From CAWVWF01 sp963933885 (GTDB lineage Bacteria > Bacteroidota > Bacteroidia > Flavobacteriales_C > GCA-002722245): 44,793 nucleotides of DNA. Shown in pieces: positions 9,139 to 18,193 of the stretch; the first letter of the stretch is position 1, and each line of letters starts with the position of its first letter. Location of the stretch: contig CAWVWF010000008.1 of assembly GCA_963933885.1 (NCBI GenBank), forward strand, positions 1 to 44,793, written 5' to 3'. A model generated the notes under the pieces. The model had not been told where the DNA came from. It did not search any database and saw only the letters and a list, made by a program, of their open reading frames with translations. The translations under genes were made by a program, and so were the position numbers.

Positions 9139-10283
9139 TTTGCGAGTCTTATTCCAGAAAATTGCCATTGTAATCCTGGATGGAAAAAATTCCTATATGT
9201 TTTTCTACTATGTCCAAAGGACGTAGCTGTAGAACCTCCTCGAAGGACCATTTGATTGATCATGAATTTACCGTTGTATTCTCCAACGGCACCTTCCTTA
9301 ATTTTAAAATTAGGATAGGGTAAGTATGCAGAGTTTGTCCACTCCCATCTCAAACCCCATTTTAATTTATCTGATGCTACTTCCCACTCAAATTCTGTAG
9401 GCAATCGCATTTCTTTATAGGTTGCAAAAGCAGCTGCTTCGTAATATGAAACGTGCGATAATACAGCATTCTTATCTATTTTTTTAAATCCAGATAAAGT
9501 GTAGTAATGCCATTCATTATCAAGTAGTTTCCAATATAACGGCGATGATACTTTGTTTTGATTCACCCAACTCCAACCTTCATCTAACCATAATGTATGA
9601 TTTGAGTAGCCTTCACTTTCGATGAATTCTATGTATTCTCCATTGGTTACTAAGTTTCCTGAGATCTCAAATGGTTGGATATAAACTTTGTGTTTACCAT
9701 GCTCATTATCGAATGAGAAATCCGTTCCTGCCTTTCCGATTGTGTATACCCCTTCTTCAACAGAAATCCAATCTGTTTTAGCTTCCACATTTTCAACAAA
9801 ATTACTTTCTGATGAGTAAACTGGATGTATAGGGTTTTTTGAAAGTGTATATTTTAAATCCGTAATTAAAAGCTCTTGGTGTTGCTGTTCATGATTAATT
9901 CCAAGTGTAGTTAATTCATCAAATTCACCGGGTGTTGAGTTACTCAACAATTCAATCATCAATTGATCTACATGGTTTCTATAGTTGAAAACCTCATCAA
10001 CTGAAGGTCTAGTAATTAAACCTCTTTCCCCTCTTTCGATGCGTTCTCCAACTGTATTGTAATAGCTATTGAATAAGAATCCATAAGCTGAATCATACGG
10101 CTCATAATTATCAATAGCATTCTTCAATATCATCTCTTCAAAAAACCAAGTTGTATGAGCTAAATGCCATTTTGGTGGACTAGCAAATACAGCAGACTGA
10201 GGTGTGAAATCTTCTACGTGAAGTGGTTTACATATCTCAACAGACTTGTTTCTTATTGTTTTGTACAGCTCAAGAAGCTCCAT
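9135..10283 (-). CDS. egtB: EgtB-type sulfoxide synthase
   Basis: The product is 382 residues. The N-terminal DinB-like domain (about 1-150) contains iron-binding histidines: WHLAHTTWFFEE (H40, H43) and HEQQHQE (H131, H135). The C-terminal formylglycine-generating-enzyme-like domain (about 170-382) ends with LRGGSTATSFGHSRKTYRNF. This enzyme family forms the carbon-sulfur bond on hercynine using oxygen and non-haem iron. It lacks the methyltransferase domain found in OvoA, so an EgtB assignment fits better than ovothiol synthase. It sits 4 bp downstream of the DUF427 gene and overlaps egtD by 4 bp, in one operon. Confidence 0.9.
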   Translation of the reverse strand: MELLELYKTIRNKSVEICKPLHVEDFTPQSAVFASPPKWHLAHTTWFFEEMILKNAIDNYEPYDSAYGFLFNSYYNTVGERIERGERGLITRPSVDEVFNYRNHVDQLMIELLSNSTPGEFDELTTLGINHEQQHQELLITDLKYTLSKNPIHPVYSSESNFVENVEAKTDWISVEEGVYTIGKAGTDFSFDNEHGKHKVYIQPFEISGNLVTNGEYIEFIESEGYSNHTLWLDEGWSWVNQNKVSSPLYWKLLDNEWHYYTLSGFKKIDKNAVLSHVSYYEAAAFATYKEMRLPTEFEWEVASDKLKWGLRWEWTNSAYLPYPNFKIKEGAVGEYNGKFMINQMVLRGGSTATSFGHSRKTYRNFFHPGLQWQFSGIRLAK

Positions 10284-10287
10284 ATAA

Positions 10288-10569
10288 TTACTTTGTTATT
10301 TCAACACCTTTCCAAAACGCTACTCGATTTGTTACTCCTTTTGCCATTTCACTTGGTGTTTTATAATACCAAGAAGCATCCGTATTTGTCTTCCCATCAA
10401 CAGTTATATTGTAGTAATTCGCATCGCCTTTCCAATGACAATTTGTTACTGTTTCCGAATCTGAAAAATACTCTTTTTTAATCGACTCTACAGGAAAATA
10501 TTGATTGTTTTCTATGTTTAATGTATCGTCACTTTCTGCGATTACTACTCCGTTCCAAGTTGCTTTCAT
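10288..10569 (-). CDS. DUF427-family protein
   Basis: The product is 93 residues and covers one complete DUF427 domain: ATWNGVVIAESD near the start, YFP at about 24-26, then CHWKGDANYY (44-53) and the late RVAFWKGVEI motif. The biochemical role of the family is unknown. It lies 4 bp downstream of an SRPBCC gene and 4 bp upstream of egtB, so it is cotranscribed with ergothioneine-type genes. The close packing suggests, but does not prove, a shared role in redox or stress protection. Confidence 0.88.
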   Translation of the reverse strand: MKATWNGVVIAESDDTLNIENNQYFPVESIKKEYFSDSETVTNCHWKGDANYYNITVDGKTNTDASWYYKTPSEMAKGVTNRVAFWKGVEITK

Positions 10570-10572
10570 AAT

Positions 10573-11073
10573 TTATGCTGCGCTTAAAATTTTATATAAC
10601 TCTTTATTGTTCTTGATCTCTTTTCCTTGTTCAGCGTATACTTTCAAACCTTTCAACAAACCTTCAATTCCTTTGTTTAATTGATCTTTAAGAACAAGAC
10701 TGTTTAACATTTTTCCGATTATACCTAACTTCACTCCGTAACTCAAATCAACCGTTACTTTAGTTTGATTTGGAGACACTTCAGTTAACTTCACAATTCC
10801 TTTTGCATCTTTCAACGGCGGTGCTTTTTCAAGTGGATCAAGTTTAAGTGTATATTGCTCACCTTCTACCCAATCAACAGCCGTTTCTTCAATTTTACCC
10901 ATTGGTGCTAATTCACATATTCTTGCTGCTCCAACCCCATTTTTACTGTCTGTACTGTAATAAGAATGAACTACTCCTGGATGAAATTTATAAACACCAC
11001 CAAGGTCTGATAAAATTGCCCATACTTTTGTCTTCGAAGTTTCAATTGTTATTTCTTTTGTAAAAGTTGTCAT
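10573..11073 (-). CDS. SRPBCC-family protein (first copy)
   Basis: The product is 166 residues with the START/Bet v1-like SRPBCC fold: it opens with TKEITIETSKTKVWAILSDL and has GVGAARICEL at about 47-56, a pattern seen in ligand-binding polyketide-cyclase-like proteins. It is the first gene of the operon leading to DUF427, EgtB, EgtD and the racemase-like protein. A clear paralogue lies at 42227-42730 (shared TSKxxVW/ASKxxVW, GVGAxR and GExxT landmarks). The ligand is unknown. A TACATTTG -7 element lies 26 bp upstream of the ATG. Confidence 0.85.
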   Translation of the reverse strand: MTTFTKEITIETSKTKVWAILSDLGGVYKFHPGVVHSYYSTDSKNGVGAARICELAPMGKIEETAVDWVEGEQYTLKLDPLEKAPPLKDAKGIVKLTEVSPNQTKVTVDLSYGVKLGIIGKMLNSLVLKDQLNKGIEGLLKGLKVYAEQGKEIKNNKELYKILSAA

Positions 11074-11098
11074 AATTGCTTTGTTTTTAAATTCAAAT

Positions 11099-11106
11099 CA
11101 AATGTA
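11099..11106 (-). promoter_or_regulatory. Bacteroidota -7 element upstream of the egt operon
   Basis: On the minus strand the sequence reads TACATTTG, an exact match to the Bacteroidota -7 consensus TAnnTTTG. It sits 26 bp upstream of the SRPBCC start codon. A TTTG at the standard -33 distance is not obvious. The LytTR-like repeats at 11133-11157 and 11174-11198 begin about where an activator would contact polymerase, which suggests activator-dependent expression. Confidence 0.45.
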
Positions 11107-11132
11107 TGCTCAACAAACAACAGTTTTTAATT

Positions 11133-11198
11133 AATGTGGTGAACGGGAAGTAAATACACTAAAAAACAATCTAAATGTGGTGAATGGGAATAAATACC
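11133..11198 (-). promoter_or_regulatory. Tandem LytTR/AlgR-like boxes upstream of the egt operon
   Basis: Two near-identical copies lie 41 bp apart (11133-11157 and 11174-11198). On the minus strand they share TTCCC[GA]TTCACCACAT, with flanking TATTTA. The core CCCGTTCAC matches seven of nine positions of the LytTR direct-repeat consensus and resembles the AlgR box CCGTTCGTC. They lie 60 and 101 bp upstream of the first operon gene. The neighbouring gene at 11198-12943 encodes a LytTR-domain protein, the natural candidate to bind them. The 41-bp spacing is close to four helical turns. Confidence 0.5.
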
Positions 11199-12943
11199 TA
11201 TTTAAAATACGCTAACTGACGATTAACCTCATCACTTTTAGCTCTTGAAATTGGAATTCTTAACGGTAAAAATGCACTTTCGAAATAATATCCTTTTGCG
11301 TTTCCTCCAATTGTTAATACGGTACTCAATTGGATGATATAAGACTTGTGACATCTTATGATATCTTCAAAAGCTTTCAGTTGTTCGTGTAATTCTGTTA
11401 TCGTTATCCTAAGCAGTTTATTCTTTAACACATCTTGTTCGTACCAGTATATCGTACAATAGTTATCACTAGCCTTCGCAAACAAAATATCTTGAGGATC
11501 TAAAACCAATTTCTCTTTTGTTTTAGATTGAATCGTAAGAATTGTACTCGGTTTACGCGAAATAAAAACATGATTATCTCCTGTAAATATTATTGCATTT
11601 AAAGCATCTTGAAAACGCTGATCCTTTCTAATATTATTGTAAATCGGATTAACTCTTAAATCCCACATTAACATGGAAAGCTTCTTCTTTAATGCGATAT
11701 CTAAGTATTTAAAAAAGCCATCATAATCTTCCCTACCCAGGTGGATCATTGCTTTAGCATAGTTATAGATACCAGTTTCTAGACTTTTAGGTGTTCCTTC
11801 AAACTCCTCTTCTAGTTCCCTACTTTCATACCTAAAAGAACTTCGATCATAAGCGAAGCAAAGCATACCATAGCTTACTATATTTTCACCGTACTTTATG
11901 GCCAACTTCAAATCTGCAATTGCGGATTCCATATTTCCCATTACAGTATATATCCAACCTCTAATCTCGAACATTTCTGCAGATTCAGGATCGATATTTA
12001 ATGCACCATTTATATAATCCAGCGCCTCATCAAAATTCTTAGTATAGCAAGACAGTCTTGCCATCATCGCATAATAAGGAACTGATAATGGATCGTTTTT
12101 TAAAGCAAATAAGGAGTGCTTTTTTGCTTCAGGAATATTTCCAATGAATATATTGAAAACAGACAGCATGTGTCTCACTTTTAAATTCGACTTGTTTAAT
12201 TTGAAAGCCAATTTCAAATTGGCTTCTGCTTTACTTAAATCATGATCGTAAAACATATTAATCATTCCTGCCGCAACATATGATTCTGAATGTTTATTAT
12301 TTAGCTCAAGCGCTTTAACAACATATTCTTTTGCTTTTTCAAAACGCGGAATAGGTGCTTCAAACCCCATCAATGCAATAACACAATAGCAATCCGCCAT
12401 AGCAGCATATGCAGGAGCAAAACAAGGATCTTCTTTAACTGCTTCCTTAAAACAACCTATCCCCAAAAGCATTTCATCATGGGTATATCTATTCCAATGA
12501 TACATTCCTTTTCTATATAATCCTTGTGCCTTACTGATTGGCGCAGCAGATTTAAGTTTTGTATACCCTTCTATAAGAACAAAAAGTAAGTCATCAATAG
12601 GCTCAGTTAACTTGTCAACCCAATTATCTAGATCAATAGAAACTGTTGAACTCACAACCACTTCTTGTAGTGCTGTATCAACCAATCTTGTTACCAATTC
12701 CAAATCATCCCCTCTAACTTTTAAAGCACCTTCCACCATGTAATCAATGTTGAGTTCTTCTTTTAGATTCTTGGGAAGTATGGGATTGGTTGCCAAATAA
12801 ATACTTGTAGATCGTGAACATACCTGCAACCCTTTCCTATTAGAAAAGGCTTCAATAAATTCTTCCAAAATTCCTTCAGAGAGATAGTTTGCACCCTCTA
12901 AACTTTGGTCGATTATATATGGTAGCACTAATGCTTTCTTCAA
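11198..12943 (-). CDS. TolB-like / TPR / LytTR transcription regulator
   Basis: The product is 581 residues. The N-terminal domain (about 1-125) resembles the TolB/FlgO-like domain found ahead of TPRs in adenylate-cyclase-like regulators (LVLPYIID, NYLSEGILEEFIEAF, VCSRSTS). TPR-type helical repeats follow (about 140-440). A C-terminal LytTR DNA-binding domain (about 470-580) contains DNYCTIYW and IRCHKSYIIQL. It has no receiver domain, so it is not a response regulator in the usual sense. The first codon is TTG, directly preceded by GTT and an in-frame TGA, and no early ATG exists. The next ATG is near residue 69, inside the conserved domain. It lies upstream of the egt operon and may control it. 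Confidence 0.85.
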   Translation of the reverse strand: MKKALVLPYIIDQSLEGANYLSEGILEEFIEAFSNRKGLQVCSRSTSIYLATNPILPKNLKEELNIDYMVEGALKVRGDDLELVTRLVDTALQEVVVSSTVSIDLDNWVDKLTEPIDDLLFVLIEGYTKLKSAAPISKAQGLYRKGMYHWNRYTHDEMLLGIGCFKEAVKEDPCFAPAYAAMADCYCVIALMGFEAPIPRFEKAKEYVVKALELNNKHSESYVAAGMINMFYDHDLSKAEANLKLAFKLNKSNLKVRHMLSVFNIFIGNIPEAKKHSLFALKNDPLSVPYYAMMARLSCYTKNFDEALDYINGALNIDPESAEMFEIRGWIYTVMGNMESAIADLKLAIKYGENIVSYGMLCFAYDRSSFRYESRELEEEFEGTPKSLETGIYNYAKAMIHLGREDYDGFFKYLDIALKKKLSMLMWDLRVNPIYNNIRKDQRFQDALNAIIFTGDNHVFISRKPSTILTIQSKTKEKLVLDPQDILFAKASDNYCTIYWYEQDVLKNKLLRITITELHEQLKAFEDIIRCHKSYIIQLSTVLTIGGNAKGYYFESAFLPLRIPISRAKSDEVNRQLAYFK

Positions 12944-13003
12944 AACTCAATTATTTTTAGCGATACTAATCTATTCAATATTCCTCAAAATAAGAAACCT
13001 TGA

Positions 13004-15547
13004 TTATCCTTTTAGAATTTCTTTAGGTGAAGTTTTCATCACGCTCAAGTTGTTAAGCACCCCAATAATCACAACCAATAGTGTAATCAATAATGGTATA
13101 AAAACAACTGGTATCCATGAAACAACAAATGGTGCTTTAAAGGTATAAACTGCTAACATCTTCCCTGCTATTAGCGAAAGTACTGTTCCTGAAAAAGCAC
13201 CTAAAATACCAAGGAAGAAATACTCTACGATAGTCATTTTTACAATCTGTTTACTTGTAGCCCCAATTGTTCGAAGCATTGCATTTTCTTTTAACCTTTG
13301 GAACTTACTTGTTCTAACTGCACTTACTAAAACAATGAATCCTGTAAGGATACTAAATAAGGCTAAAAAGTTAATGACTAGAGCAATTTTAGAAAGAATA
13401 CCTTCAACAACAACCATCAATGATCTGATGTCAATAACAGTAACACTAGGGTGCTTTTTAACGAGTGCTCTTTGTAAATTGGCAGCAATCTTATCTGTTG
13501 GTGCTTTGGTTGTTAATACATTTGTTTGTGGTGCATCTTCCATCACTCCTTTTGGAAATATTACAGCAAAGTTCATTTGCATACTAGACCATTCGATGTT
13601 TCGAATACTGGCTATTTTACATGGCATTAAAACTCCTTGTACATTAAAGGTAATTTCATCATCTAATTCTAGCTTACCTGCTTTTCTAAATCCTTTTCCA
13701 ATCGATATTGGAATCACTTCTGATTGATCTGCTGTTCCTTGCCATTCTCCTTCAAGTACATGCTCTGAACTGATTAATGAATCTCTGTAACTTGCTCTGA
13801 ATATTCCATCTAATACCCATTCCTTTATTCCGTTTGTTGAATCGGCTTTTAAGGCTAAAGTTTTTATCCCCTTGATGCTGTGAACCTTCATCGCTATTAC
13901 AGGAATCTCATCAATAACAGGTTGGTTGAATCCTGCTATCGTTCCACGAATTCCAGGAATCTGTTCTTTCTGAATATCAAGTAGTAATATATTGGCAATA
14001 TTAGAGTCCTTTTGAACTGTTGCATTGTTAATCAACCCGTCTTTTGTGAGGTATAATGTGTTAATCAAAAAGACACCTACACCTATACAAAGTATCAATG
14101 TTATTGTTTGATTCCCTGGTCTGAATAAGTTTGACAAACCTTGTCTGGAAGGGAAGCTCCATTGTTTTGGAAACGACTTTTTAATCATTACAATAAATAG
14201 CCCTGCTAACAATCTAATTGCTGTAAAAACTAAAACAATAGCGATTAAGAAAATGATTGAAATAAATATTTCTCCAAGTAATAAATAAGAGAATAAAAAG
14301 ACTGTTAATGTGATTGTTGGCGCTATGATATAACCCAATATTTTAGTGTTCTTATTATCCGTTTCCTGTGCTCTTAAAACTTGATTTGGCGTTACAAACC
14401 AAGTACTGATTAAAGGATATAGGGAGAACACTACGGACATCACAACTCCAAGTCCGATTCCTAATGCAATTACCTTTGGACTAATAAAGAAGGAAACACC
14501 AACGGGTAAAAACTCTTTCAATAACAAAGGAAACATCTGTTGTAAAAACAGACCTAATGCTGTACCTAATATACTCCCTATTAATCCGATAAATATGATT
14601 TGAAAAAGGTAAATCAAGAACGTTTGTTTTCTTGTTACTCCAATACATTTCAATACTGCAATGGCTTTCTTTTTCTCTTTGATGTAAATATTAGTTGCAC
14701 TTGCAATCCCTAAACAACCTAATAACAATGCAGTGAAAGCCACGAGGTTTAAAAACATACTGAAGTTATTGTATGCTTTACCAAGCTTTTCTCCGGCCGA
14801 AGTATGTGTTGTAATGTTAGCGTTCTCAGCATCCAAAACTATTTCAAGTTTCTGCTCTAACGCTTTTAAATTTTGGAGACTATCGGCTTTAAAGTAATAT
14901 TGATATCCTACCCTACTTCCCGCTTGTAATAAACCAGTTGAATCCAGTTGATTAGAAGGTATAAATACGGGAGGCATTATTGAACTCGAAATTGCCGATT
15001 TACCTGGTATTGATTTTAAAGATCCAATAATTGAAAATGTAAGCTTTCCAATTTTCACTGAATCACCCAACCTTAAATCAAATTGCAACATTGTAGTTGC
15101 ATCAACTAAGGCTCCTTTATGTTTAAAATAGGCATCAGCAGCTTCTACAGGGAATGTTTCTAATTCACCATAAATTGGAAAGTCTCCTGAGTACCCACTT
15201 ACTTTAACTAGTTTACTTCCTTCGCTTTTTGGGAAAAAGGCCATGGAAGCGAAGTTGATTTCTTGTGCTTTTGCTCCGCCTAATGAATCTAATATAAAGG
15301 ATAGTTTTTCAGTAGGTGCTTGTCTGCTACTAACAATATAATCAGCACCCATTAATTTCTTAGAATCTTCCTTAATTTGTGCTTTTAAGTTCGCTCCAAA
15401 AGATTGTATTGCGACAACTGCAGAGATTCCTAAAACGATGGATGCGATGATTAGATAAAGCTTTTTCCGACTGGCTTTCCAATCTCTCCAAGACATTTTC
15501 CACAGCCATCCAATAGTAGCTTTCGATTTAAATTGATGATTCGTCAT
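13004..15547 (-). CDS. FtsX-type ABC transporter permease (YbbP-like)
   Basis: The product is 847 residues. An N-terminal membrane segment at about 30-50 is followed by a periplasmic MacB-type domain, then FtsX permease segments (about 260-390), a central pair of hydrophobic segments, a second large periplasmic domain and a final FtsX set (about 715-840). This duplicated layout is that of YbbP. Its ATPase gene starts upstream and ends 2 bp away. The pair is divergent from a TesA-like esterase, the same association seen around ybbA-ybbP-tesA in Proteobacteria. YbbAP-type systems are linked to extracting lipid or hydrophobic compounds from the inner membrane; the substrate here is not visible. 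Confidence 0.88.
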   Translation of the reverse strand: MTNHQFKSKATIGWLWKMSWRDWKASRKKLYLIIASIVLGISAVVAIQSFGANLKAQIKEDSKKLMGADYIVSSRQAPTEKLSFILDSLGGAKAQEINFASMAFFPKSEGSKLVKVSGYSGDFPIYGELETFPVEAADAYFKHKGALVDATTMLQFDLRLGDSVKIGKLTFSIIGSLKSIPGKSAISSSIMPPVFIPSNQLDSTGLLQAGSRVGYQYYFKADSLQNLKALEQKLEIVLDAENANITTHTSAGEKLGKAYNNFSMFLNLVAFTALLLGCLGIASATNIYIKEKKKAIAVLKCIGVTRKQTFLIYLFQIIFIGLIGSILGTALGLFLQQMFPLLLKEFLPVGVSFFISPKVIALGIGLGVVMSVVFSLYPLISTWFVTPNQVLRAQETDNKNTKILGYIIAPTITLTVFLFSYLLLGEIFISIIFLIAIVLVFTAIRLLAGLFIVMIKKSFPKQWSFPSRQGLSNLFRPGNQTITLILCIGVGVFLINTLYLTKDGLINNATVQKDSNIANILLLDIQKEQIPGIRGTIAGFNQPVIDEIPVIAMKVHSIKGIKTLALKADSTNGIKEWVLDGIFRASYRDSLISSEHVLEGEWQGTADQSEVIPISIGKGFRKAGKLELDDEITFNVQGVLMPCKIASIRNIEWSSMQMNFAVIFPKGVMEDAPQTNVLTTKAPTDKIAANLQRALVKKHPSVTVIDIRSLMVVVEGILSKIALVINFLALFSILTGFIVLVSAVRTSKFQRLKENAMLRTIGATSKQIVKMTIVEYFFLGILGAFSGTVLSLIAGKMLAVYTFKAPFVVSWIPVVFIPLLITLLVVIIGVLNNLSVMKTSPKEILKG

Positions 15548-15549
15548 AA

Positions 15550-16233
15550 TTAAATCGTGCTTGCTTCTTTTTGAATCTTACCACCTTTTAAAACCACCAT
15601 TCTTTGGGTTCTTTTCGCCAATTCTAAATCATGTGTTACAATAACCAAAGTAGTTCCTGCATCCTTATTTAATTCTAACAATAAGTTCACAACGTTCTCT
15701 CCACTTTCCTCATCCAAATTCCCAGTAGGTTCATCAGCGAACAAAATAGTTGGGTTGTTTGCAAAAGCTCTTGCCATTGCCACACGCTGTTGTTCTCCTC
15801 CCGAAAGTTGAGATGGATAATGATTCTTTCTATCTCCTAGGTTTACTTTCTCAAGTAATTCTATTCCTATTTTCTCTATGTCTTTATGACCTTGTAATTC
15901 CAATGGAACCAATATATTTTCTAAAGCTGTTAAAGAAGGAAGCAATTGAAAATCTTGAAAGATAAATCCTACTTTCTGACTTCTTAATATTGCTTTTTCA
16001 TCTTCATTTAAATCACCCAAGTTCACACCACATAATTCAACATCTCCCGAAGAAGTACTATCCAATCCTGCACAAATTCCGAGCAAAGTAGTTTTTCCAC
16101 TACCAGAAGGTCCAACTATTGAAAAAGTTTCTTTTTCGTTTAAGCTGAAGTTGATATCTTCGAGAATTCTTAAAATTTGGTCGCCCGTTTTAAATTCCTT
16201 ACTCAGATTCTTAATGTTTAAAATTTGGGACAT
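15550..16233 (-). CDS. ABC transporter ATP-binding protein (YbbA/LolD-like)
   Basis: The product is 227 residues with a complete ATPase core: Walker A GPSGSGKTTLL (about 39-49), Q-loop FIFQDFQLLPSLTA, signature LSGGEQQRVAMARA, Walker B TILFADEPTGNLDEE and H-loop VTHDLELA. It belongs to the MacB/LolD/YbbA subgroup that powers FtsX-type permeases. It is the first gene of a two-gene unit with the permease at 13004-15547. Only 34 bp separate its start from the divergent esterase start, so the two promoters must overlap. Confidence 0.93.
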   Translation of the reverse strand: MSQILNIKNLSKEFKTGDQILRILEDINFSLNEKETFSIVGPSGSGKTTLLGICAGLDSTSSGDVELCGVNLGDLNEDEKAILRSQKVGFIFQDFQLLPSLTALENILVPLELQGHKDIEKIGIELLEKVNLGDRKNHYPSQLSGGEQQRVAMARAFANNPTILFADEPTGNLDEESGENVVNLLLELNKDAGTTLVIVTHDLELAKRTQRMVVLKGGKIQKEASTI

Positions 16234-16267
16234 GGATCTATATTAATTTTGTGTAAATTAGAAAATC

Positions 16268-16969
16268 ATGAAGAGCTACAAAAGTACTAATCCATCAACG
16301 GTTTTCCGATTATTAATATGTTTAATTGTCATATCCGTTTGGAGTTGTGATAGTCAAACAAAAGAGCCTGCTCCTAAAAAAGTAGTTGAAGTAATTGAGG
16401 AAACGAAAACACCTGTTATTCTTTGCTTTGGAAACAGTTTAACGGAAGGGTATGGATTGTCTTCTGAAGAATCCTTCCCAACAATCTTACAACATTACAT
16501 TGATTCTTTAGATTACCATTACCAAGTTGTAAATGCAGGGTTGAGTGGTGAAACAACTACTGGTGGAAAAGGAAGATTAGATTGGGTACTGAAAAATAAT
16601 GTTGTGATTTTTATTCTTGAATTAGGCGCAAATGATGGTTTACGAGGAATTCCTTTATCTGAAACAGAGCAAAACCTACAATCCCTAATTGATACTGTTA
16701 GAGCAAAGAATAAAGGTATTAAAATTCTATTGGCCGGAATGCAAATCCCTCCGAATATGGGACAAGAATACACAGAAAACTTCAAAGAAATATTCCCTAG
16801 ACTTACTGAAAAAAACGGTACTTACTTAATCCCTTTCCTATTAGAAAATGTTGCTAGTTATCCTGAACTAAATCAAAAAGATGGAATCCACCCTACAGCT
16901 GAGGGGACGAAAATAGTAGCTAAAAATGTTTGGAAAGTACTTGAACCATTATTGAATAAGAAGCTATAA
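16268..16969 (+). CDS. tesA: TesA-like GDSL arylesterase / thioesterase, probable lipoprotein
   Basis: The product is 233 residues. The N-terminus is a lipoprotein-type signal with a lipobox-like SVWSC (C27). The SGNH hydrolase blocks follow: block I FGNSLTEG with nucleophile S57 (Asn replaces the usual Asp of GDSL, a common variant in this group), block III GANDG (N122) and block V DGIHP (D205, H208). The E. coli homologue cleaves acyl thioesters and esters in the periplasm. Gene order, divergent from the YbbAP-type transporter, supports the assignment. Lipidation of the protein is inferred from the signal only. Confidence 0.9.
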   Translation: MKSYKSTNPSTVFRLLICLIVISVWSCDSQTKEPAPKKVVEVIEETKTPVILCFGNSLTEGYGLSSEESFPTILQHYIDSLDYHYQVVNAGLSGETTTGGKGRLDWVLKNNVVIFILELGANDGLRGIPLSETEQNLQSLIDTVRAKNKGIKILLAGMQIPPNMGQEYTENFKEIFPRLTEKNGTYLIPFLLENVASYPELNQKDGIHPTAEGTKIVAKNVWKVLEPLLNKKL

Positions 16970-17005
16970 CACAGAGGAATTAGATTCATTCAATAATTAT
17001 TCTCT

Positions 17006-18193
17006 TTAAAACGCTTCTCCTAAATTAAAGAAAAACCCTCGTGAACCATCAGCAGCAATACCGTAACTAACCAATAAGTTCAGATTAGAATCTCTGTTTA
17101 TTTTTAACCTCACTCCAACACCTCCTCCTGGAATGAATTTTTTAAATGTATTTGTAGACTGTTCCGAAACACTGTGACCGTTTAGAAAAATAGCACCGTT
17201 AAAAAATTCGTTCTTCGAAATCACAAACCTGAATTCAGATTCTAAATACAATAAACTTTTACCAACATAACGTCCTTGGCGATACTGTCGTGCAAAGTTT
17301 GTATAAGCATCCCATCCAGTACTAGGCAAGTCTAAAAAAGGTGGTGTACCTTCTAATACAAACTGATTATAACTCCAAAATGCAAATAAGTTTTTTGAAT
17401 GTTTTGACGGTTTTATATAAGTTCTTAAGTCTAAAAACAAGGAAGACCAATTAGAGGAACTTCCGAACTCTTTTAGGTTGTTTCTATAAATTATATTCGC
17501 AAAGTGTTCTCCGTGTTGCGGACTAACCGAATTTTTCCTTTTATCGATTAAACCATTCAGAGTAAAACCAGACGAAATTGTTTTTGATCCGTCTCCATAA
17601 GTGCTGAAATCATTTATTGGTAAATCATCTGCGTGTTCCTGACGAATTTTAGTGTGATAATCTAAATTGTACCCTAAACCTAGAAAGGTATATTTTGAAA
17701 TTGATTTGTAAGCTATTTGATGAATTCTTAAGTAGTTGTACTTAAGCATAATTTCATTTTCTTCTTTTGTACTTCCTCCCAAACCAAAATTTAATTGGTG
17801 GTATATATAATATCGCCAATCACTTACAAAGTTCCAATTATTTTTAGGTGACCAAAGGGTAATGTTAAATGGGATTGAAAGCTGTTTTCTCTGAGATAAT
17901 TCTACCTGACCAGTAACTGAAGATAAATTGGTGTTTTCCTTATCTCCAAGATAAAACGAAGTACTAGAAATTATATCCGTTGTGAATCCTGTTTGTATCG
18001 AATATCCAATAGCTGGTAGAATACTAAATAGTACTTTCCCTTCTTTTGCAACAGTATCCTTTTTCTCCTTGTTAAATAGCTTTCTTATCAAGATAGGAAG
18101 ATCCACTAGTTCTGTACTATCCGTTTTACTTTGTGAAAATGCTGACGAGCAACAAATCATAAATATTAAAAAAGCCGCACTTGTATTCTTCAT
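17006..18193 (-). CDS. BamA/TamA-like surface-antigen outer-membrane barrel
   Basis: The product is 395 residues with a signal peptide (to about residue 20, SSAFSQ). Alternating aromatic strands make up most of the chain, which ends in phenylalanine (FNLGEAF), as expected for recognition by the Bam machinery. The pattern GVGVRLKIN near the end and the GF-rich strands match the Bac_surface_Ag (D15) barrel. No POTRA repeats are visible, so this is the barrel-only form common in Bacteroidota. Function is unknown. It stands alone between the esterase and the TetR gene. Confidence 0.8.
   Translation of the reverse strand: MKNTSAAFLIFMICCSSAFSQSKTDSTELVDLPILIRKLFNKEKKDTVAKEGKVLFSILPAIGYSIQTGFTTDIISSTSFYLGDKENTNLSSVTGQVELSQRKQLSIPFNITLWSPKNNWNFVSDWRYYIYHQLNFGLGGSTKEENEIMLKYNYLRIHQIAYKSISKYTFLGLGYNLDYHTKIRQEHADDLPINDFSTYGDGSKTISSGFTLNGLIDKRKNSVSPQHGEHFANIIYRNNLKEFGSSSNWSSLFLDLRTYIKPSKHSKNLFAFWSYNQFVLEGTPPFLDLPSTGWDAYTNFARQYRQGRYVGKSLLYLESEFRFVISKNEFFNGAIFLNGHSVSEQSTNTFKKFIPGGGVGVRLKINRDSNLNLLVSYGIAADGSRGFFFNLGEAF

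Noticed and set aside
9135..10283. Ovothiol synthase OvoA or a formylglycine-generating enzyme for the sulfatase
   Set aside because: No methyltransferase domain is fused to it, and the DinB-like iron domain plus adjacent egtD identify EgtB. It is not a sulfatase-activating enzyme.
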